Assembly: GCA_001795345.1 (NCBI GenBank)
Contig: MGON01000032.1
Span: 14,911 to 24,535 of the forward strand
Source: Chloroflexi bacterium RIFCSPLOWO2_02_FULL_71_16
Lineage (GTDB): Bacteria > Chloroflexota > Limnocylindria > P2-11E
Direction of reading: 5' to 3'
DNA length: 9,625 nt
Translations under genes and position numbers: made by a program
The notes under the pieces: generated by a model
What the model was told of the DNA's origin: nothing
Databases searched by the model: none
The model's input: the letters and a program-made list of their open reading frames with translations, nothing else
Part shown: piece by piece, positions 6,001 through 9,625 of the stretch
Position numbering within the stretch: the stretch's first letter is position 1
How the letters are laid out: each line of letters opens with the position of its first letter

Positions 6001-7100
6001 CCGAGCTGTCGCCGGGCCTGCGCCGGCGGCTGGCGCAGACCGCCGCACGCTACGAGGAGATCGGCCGCCTCATGGGCGACGCGTCGGTCTTGGGGGACCG
6101 GGACCGCCTCCGCGAGCTGGGGCAGGAGCACGCCTCGCTCGGGCCGATCGTCGCCGGCGTGGACGCGCTCGAGCGCGCCGAGAAGGCTCGCGACCAGGCG
6201 CGCGAGCTCGTCGGAAGCGACGACGCGGAGATGCGCGACCTCGCGCGCGAGGAGCTCTCGGCGGCGGAGGCCGACGTCGCCCGGATCGCCGGCGAGCTGC
6301 GCCGGCAGCTGGTCCCGAAGGACCCGCTCGACGCGAAGAACGTCATCCTCGAGATCCGCGGCGGCGAGGGCGGTGAGGAGGCCGCCCTCTTCGCGCTCGA
6401 CCTCTTCCGCATGTACTCGCGCTACGCGGAGCGCAAGCGCTGGAAGACGGAGATCCTCTCTCAGAGCGAGAGCGAGAAGGGCGGCTTCAAGGAGGTCATC
6501 GTCCGCATCGCCGGGAAGGGCGCCTACAGCCGCCTCAAGTTCGAGTCCGGCGTCCATCGCGTGCAGCGCGTCCCCTCCACCGAGGCGCAGGGCCGCATCC
6601 ACACCTCGACGGCCTCCGTCGCCGTCCTGCCCGAGGCGGAGGAGGTCGACCTCGTCATCGACGAGCAGCGTGACCTCAAGATCGACGTCTACCGCGCCGG
6701 CGGCAAGGGCGGGCAGGGCGTCAACACCACGGACTCCGCGGTCCGGATCACGCACCTTCCGACCGGCCTCGTGGTCACCTGCCAGGACGACCGCTCGCAG
6801 CTGAAGAACAAGGCCAAGGCGATGGCCGTGCTGCGCGCGCGGCTCCTGGCCGCCCAGATCGAGGAGCGCGAGGCCAGGGAGGGCGCGGCTCGGCGCGCCC
6901 AGATCGGCCGCGCCGAGCGCGCGGAGAAGATGCGCACCTACAACTTCCCGCAGGACCGCATCACCGACAAGCGCCTCGGCTACAACCTCTCGAACATGCA
7001 GCGGCTGCTCGACGGGGACCTCGACGAGATGATCGACGCGCTCCTCGAGAGGGACGAGGCCGAGCGCCTCGCCGCGCTGGAGGGCGACGCCGCGGACTGA
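5997..7100 (+). CDS. prfA: Peptide chain release factor 1 (RF1)
   Basis: This 367-residue protein recognises UAA and UAG in the ribosomal A site and triggers peptide release. The start is GTG at 5997, overlapping the DUF1385 stop as GTGA; earlier in-frame sequence only shadows that gene. The N-terminal helical domain (1-105) is followed by the PCRF domain with EIRGGEGGEEAALFALDLFR at 119-138. FESGVHRVQRV is followed by the anticodon-like tripeptide PST at 193-195, where PAT is the most common form; PxT identifies RF1 rather than RF2. The catalytic loop reads GGKGGQGVNTTDSAVR at 235-250, with GGQ at 238-240 and Gly instead of the frequent His or Ser after it. Length is slightly above the usual 355-360. 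The methylase gene prmC, which often follows prfA, does not follow here. Confidence 0.97.
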   Translation: MTELSPGLRRRLAQTAARYEEIGRLMGDASVLGDRDRLRELGQEHASLGPIVAGVDALERAEKARDQARELVGSDDAEMRDLAREELSAAEADVARIAGELRRQLVPKDPLDAKNVILEIRGGEGGEEAALFALDLFRMYSRYAERKRWKTEILSQSESEKGGFKEVIVRIAGKGAYSRLKFESGVHRVQRVPSTEAQGRIHTSTASVAVLPEAEEVDLVIDEQRDLKIDVYRAGGKGGQGVNTTDSAVRITHLPTGLVVTCQDDRSQLKNKAKAMAVLRARLLAAQIEEREAREGAARRAQIGRAERAEKMRTYNFPQDRITDKRLGYNLSNMQRLLDGDLDEMIDALLERDEAERLAALEGDAAD

Positions 7101-7112
7101 GCTCGGTCGGCC

Positions 7113-7121
7113 TGCTAGCGT
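7113..7121 (+). promoter_or_regulatory. Candidate extended -10 box (TGC-TAGCGT), leaderless
   Basis: TAGCGT at 7116-7121, preceded by TGC, lies 7 nt before the GTG of the DinB-like gene. There is no Shine-Dalgarno in the 28-nt gap after prfA. This suggests a separate promoter with transcription starting at or beside the start codon. Confidence 0.45.
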
Positions 7122-7128
7122 CGCCGTC

Positions 7129-7584
7129 GTGGTGGAGCTGCTCGGGTACGACGAGGACACCGCGTTCACGCTCATGGACGACGCGGCCACCGTGAGCGCG
7201 ATCGTCCGCCGCGTCCCGCCCGATCGCCTCCAGGCGACGCGCTTCGGCGACTGGACGGCGGTCGACCTCATCGGTCACGTCACCGACGTAGGCGAGGTGT
7301 TCGCGGAGCGCGTCCGCCGGGCGCTCGAGGAGGACGCTCCTCGCCTCGAGCCCGTCCCGGACGGCATGACCGGCGATCCGCACCGCGACGTCATGGATCT
7401 CTCGAAGCGCCTCCTCCGGGCGCACCAGCGGATCGTCGCGCTCATGCAGCAGCCCGGTGCCGCGGATCGGCCGGCGATCCATGGCGAGTGGGGCCGGGTG
7501 AACGCCGCGCACCTCGCCGCCTACCAGGCGCAGCACTCGCACGAGCACGTCCTCGAGCTGTCGAAGGAGTTCCCGCCCGCCTGA
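7129..7584 (+). CDS. DinB-like four-helix-bundle protein
   Basis: This 151-residue protein starts with GTG at 7129 (a second GTG follows at once at 7132). It fits the DinB/YfiT-like superfamily: a mostly helical protein with a His in LIGHVTDVGEVF (His50) and a second metal site in YQAQHSHEHVLEL (His136 and His140). These are the three His expected to bind a divalent metal. Family members include mycothiol- and bacillithiol-dependent transferases as well as many proteins with no known reaction. The short, uniform single-domain length fits. The substrate cannot be read from the sequence. The gene sits between prfA and an acetyltransferase, appears to have its own leaderless promoter, and is probably not part of the translation operon. 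Confidence 0.78.
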   Translation: MVELLGYDEDTAFTLMDDAATVSAIVRRVPPDRLQATRFGDWTAVDLIGHVTDVGEVFAERVRRALEEDAPRLEPVPDGMTGDPHRDVMDLSKRLLRAHQRIVALMQQPGAADRPAIHGEWGRVNAAHLAAYQAQHSHEHVLELSKEFPPA

Positions 7585-7603
7585 GCCCGACCTCGCGCGC
7601 GGC

Positions 7604-7609
7604 TATCCT
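7604..7609 (+). promoter_or_regulatory. Candidate -10 box (TATCCT) of a leaderless transcript
   Basis: TATCCT lies 8 nt before the ATG of the acetyltransferase gene, in a 33-nt gap without a Shine-Dalgarno (the spacer is CCCGGGCC). The layout matches the boxes before three other genes in the window. The -35 region is weak. Confidence 0.5.
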
Positions 7610-7617
7610 CCCGGGCC

Positions 7618-8160
7618 ATGTACGGCCCCGTCCTCAAGGGAGAGAAGGTGACGCTGCGACCGCCGGACGAGACCGACGCCGCGCGGTTCGTGGAATGGTT
7701 CGCCGACCAGGAGGTCACGCGCTACCTCGGAGTCACCTTCCCGCTGGCGCTCGAGCAGGAGAAGGAGATCCTGAAGAAGTTCGGCGAGGACAAGAACCTC
7801 GTCTGGTGGGTGATCGAGGCCGAAGGCAAGGCCGTCGGCGGCATCGGCATCCACCAGATCGACTGGATCAACGCCCACGCCATCACCGGGATCGTCATCG
7901 GCGACAAGGGCTGCTGGCGGAAGGGCTACGCCTCGGAGGCGATGGCGCTCCGGACCGCATACGCGTTCCGCCAGCTGAACCTGCACAAGCTCAGCTCGTT
8001 CACGTTCTTCGAGAACGAGGGCAGCAAGCGCGCGCTGATGAAGAGCGGCTATCGCGAGATCGGCGTGGAGCGCGAGCACATCTGGCGCGACGGCCGGTGG
8101 CACGACACCTGGCTGGCCGAGGTAATGCGCGCCGACTGGGAGAAGGAGCAGACAGGCTGA
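7618..8160 (+). CDS. GNAT family N-acetyltransferase (RimJ/RimL-like)
   Basis: This 180-residue protein has the GNAT fold order. It opens with GEKVTLRPPDETDAARFVEW (8-27), typical of the RimJ/RimL branch. A central strand VGGIGIHQIDW (78-88) is followed by motif A, IGDKGCWRKGYASEAM (95-110), which forms the acetyl-CoA pyrophosphate loop and helix. FFENEGSKRALMKSGYREIG (about 130-149) corresponds to motif B, where family members usually have an Asn and a GF/GY. The end, EREHIWRDGRWHDTWLAEVM, resembles acetyltransferases acting on amino acids, aminoglycosides or ribosomal protein N-termini. The acceptor cannot be decided. The ATG at 7618 is the first in frame and follows a -10-like box. Adjacent genes give no clear functional link. 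Confidence 0.92.
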   Translation: MYGPVLKGEKVTLRPPDETDAARFVEWFADQEVTRYLGVTFPLALEQEKEILKKFGEDKNLVWWVIEAEGKAVGGIGIHQIDWINAHAITGIVIGDKGCWRKGYASEAMALRTAYAFRQLNLHKLSSFTFFENEGSKRALMKSGYREIGVEREHIWRDGRWHDTWLAEVMRADWEKEQTG

Positions 8161-8170
8161 CGTAGCGTCC

Positions 8171-8190
8171 TTTCTGACGCTTTCTGGGCC
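8171..8190 (+). repeat. Tandem 10-nt repeat upstream of the FecR gene
   Basis: TTTCTGACGC is followed immediately by TTTCTGGGCC, so TTTCTG recurs with a one-turn spacing just upstream of the likely promoter of the FecR-domain gene. It may be a half-site pair for a regulator or a -35 region; it could also be chance. Confidence 0.3.
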
Positions 8191-8198
8191 CTTCGCTC

Positions 8199-8207
8199 TG
8201 CTAGCCT
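8199..8207 (+). promoter_or_regulatory. Candidate extended -10 box (TGC-TAGCCT), leaderless
   Basis: TAGCCT at 8202-8207, preceded by TGC, lies 9 nt before the GTG of the FecR-domain gene. No Shine-Dalgarno lies in the spacer (GCCTGCTCG). It is almost identical to the TGCTAGCGT before the DinB-like gene. Confidence 0.5.
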
Positions 8208-8216
8208 GCCTGCTCG

Positions 8217-9625
8217 GTGAAGAAGAAGATCGCCGCCGTTCTGCTCGTCCTGATCCTGGTCGCCGGCGGCGCGTTCCTCTACCTGCCCCGCGGCGCCGTG
8301 GCCGAGGCCGTGAACAACGCGGTCCTCGCCGTGCTGAACGCCGGCGTCTTCGCCCAGCGGACGGGCGCGCCGGATCTCAGCCCGGCGTTCGACGGCGAGA
8401 TCTTCAGCTCGGGCGACCTCGTCCGTGCGGACGCTCAGGGACGGGCGGTGCTCACGTTCTTCGAGGGCTCCACCATCTCGGTCGAGCCGGGCAGCGACGT
8501 CCGCGTCGTGTCGCTGGTCAAGACCTCGGGCGGCGGGATACAGGTGCTGATCGAGCAGACGCTCGGGCGCACCTGGGCATCGGTCTCCGAGCTCGCCACG
8601 CCCGACTCGAAGTTCGAGATCAGGACGCCGTCGATGGTCGCCGTCGTCCGCGGCACCGCATTCGAGACGATCGTCGAGAAGCTGCCGGACGGCACCACCA
8701 CCACGACGGTGAAGACGGGCGACGGAGAGGTCCTCGTGCAGGCGGAGGCCGGCGGCGAGGTCAGCGTGCTGGCTGGCCAGCAGGTGGAGGTCGAGGAGAG
8801 CCAGCCCGCGCCGCCAGCGTCGGAGCCTCAGCCTCCGACGCCGAAGCTGCGCGTCGCGGCCCCGGCCGGGGTCGGCTTCATCGTCATCGACCCGCGGGGC
8901 CTCCGCTGTGGCGTCGCCGGGACCGCCGCGGAGCGGCAGATCCCGCGGTGCGACGTGACCCGCGACGGCGGCCAGACGATCGTCATCGGCGACGTCGTCC
9001 CGGGGACGTACTCGCTCGTGGCCACGGCGGCCCAGGCCGTGCCGAGCGCCACGATCAAGGCCGAAGGTATCGGGGTCGCCGGCCAGGACTTCGCGCATCA
9101 GTTCGCGTCCCCCCTGGCCGTCGGTGACCTGCTGCGCACCACTCTCCCGCTGACCGTCGGAGGCGACGGCAAGCTCGCGTCTGCCGGGTTCTCGACGCCG
9201 GAGCTCGTGACGAGCGTCTGCGGTGCCGAAGCCGCGGGCCGCGTGTTCTCGTCCGGCAAGGTCGAGGAGCGCGCCACGCTGCTCCTCGGCTACGCGCGGT
9301 CGTCCCCGGGCCAGCCCGCGGCATACGTCGTGACGGCCGCTGAGCTCACGGCCATGGCGCAGGAAGGCCTCAGCGGGGCCGAGCTCCCGATCACGATCTC
9401 CGGCGTCAACGTGACGATCGACAACGGGGGTCTCCACCTCGGCTTCACCGCCGCGGTCGGACCGCTGAACGTGCCGGCGCGTGCCGACGTCATCGCAGGC
9501 GCGCTCGACGGGAAGCTGGGCATGAAGCTGCGCGGCCTCGACGCCGGCATCGTCCCGCAGCCCGCCAAGGAGCAGATCGCCAAGGCGATCGACCAGGGCC
9601 TCGCCGAGTTCGGCGCGACGTTCCC
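8217..9625 (+). CDS. FecR-domain surface protein with probable LmeA/DUF2993-like C-terminus, cut by window edge
   Basis: The frame opens with GTG AAG AAG AAG at 8217 and runs without a stop to the right edge (469 codons), so the C-terminus is missing. Three Lys and a hydrophobic segment (about 5-24) form a signal anchor, placing the rest outside the cell. Residues about 58-194 match a FecR domain: FDGEIFSSGDLVRADAQGRA, LTFFEGSTISVEPGSDVRVV, TPSMVAVVRGTAFETIVE and VLAGQQVEV. A Pro/Glu linker (about 196-211) leads to a beta-rich region with two Cys in RCGVAGTAAERQIPRC that could pair. From about residue 370 (VTAAELTAMAQ, then GLHLGFTAAVGPLNVPARAD) the sequence resembles LmeA/DUF2993 lipid-binding proteins; this assignment is tentative. 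FecR domains outside iron signalling occur in many surface proteins. The role here is unknown, and no sigma factor or TonB receptor is adjacent. Confidence 0.85.
   Translation, partial: MKKKIAAVLLVLILVAGGAFLYLPRGAVAEAVNNAVLAVLNAGVFAQRTGAPDLSPAFDGEIFSSGDLVRADAQGRAVLTFFEGSTISVEPGSDVRVVSLVKTSGGGIQVLIEQTLGRTWASVSELATPDSKFEIRTPSMVAVVRGTAFETIVEKLPDGTTTTTVKTGDGEVLVQAEAGGEVSVLAGQQVEVEESQPAPPASEPQPPTPKLRVAAPAGVGFIVIDPRGLRCGVAGTAAERQIPRCDVTRDGGQTIVIGDVVPGTYSLVATAAQAVPSATIKAEGIGVAGQDFAHQFASPLAVGDLLRTTLPLTVGGDGKLASAGFSTPELVTSVCGAEAAGRVFSSGKVEERATLLLGYARSSPGQPAAYVVTAAELTAMAQEGLSGAELPITISGVNVTIDNGGLHLGFTAAVGPLNVPARADVIAGALDGKLGMKLRGLDAGIVPQPAKEQIAKAIDQGLAEFGATF

Noticed and set aside
5817..7271. A 484-codon minus-strand open frame
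   Set aside because: It lies opposite prfA, which has clear RF1 motifs; the antisense product has no domain and follows from codon bias.
8049..9437. A 462-codon minus-strand open frame
   Set aside because: The plus strand over the same stretch encodes the C-terminus of the acetyltransferase and the FecR-domain protein with convincing motifs; the antisense product is Arg/Asp/Gly-rich.

Overview
The window is about 9.6 kb of very GC-rich bacterial DNA (roughly 70% by eye), densely coding on both strands, and mostly chromosomal housekeeping sequence. The order rplU-rpmA-rpmE-tdk-DUF1385-prfA, the L27 without a cleavable N-terminal extension, a small MBL-fold hydrolase, a FecR-type surface protein and GTG starts fused to upstream stops suggest a Chloroflexota-like lineage, possibly one known mainly from metagenomes. 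That placement is inference. I see no tRNA, rRNA, CRISPR array, insertion sequence or phage gene.

Left part, minus strand (1-2504): an ECF-type sigma factor, a two-helix membrane protein that is probably its anti-sigma factor, a multi-helix membrane protein, and a HlyD/MacA-type membrane fusion protein that runs off the left edge. The first three overlap by 4 nt (ATGA) and the last follows after 26 nt, so this is one operon: a membrane-controlled sigma factor driving an envelope or export system.

Middle (2598-3633): a divergent MBL-fold hydrolase, then about 390 bp without a conventional gene. That gap holds the remains, or a recoded form, of a small membrane protein on the minus strand. It has a near-perfect Shine-Dalgarno and ATG, but the convincing protein sequence lies in the -1 frame. 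The gap also holds two inverted repeats and a likely promoter with a leader hairpin for rplU.

Right-centre, plus strand (3634-7100): ribosomal proteins L21, L27 and L31, thymidine kinase, a DUF1385 (YqhQ-like) membrane protein and release factor RF1. The last three are coupled by GTGA overlaps. RF1 carries PST instead of the common PAT anticodon-like tripeptide, and GGQG in its catalytic loop.

Right part (7129-9625): a DinB-like protein, a GNAT acetyltransferase and a FecR-domain protein cut by the right edge, which appears to end in an LmeA/DUF2993-like domain. These three genes and the MBL gene each have a TA(T/G)C(C/G)T hexamer 7-9 nt before the start codon and no Shine-Dalgarno, suggesting leaderless transcription. 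SD-led genes (sigma factor, rplU, rpmE) and leaderless genes would therefore coexist here. No clearly new defence or mobile system is visible.
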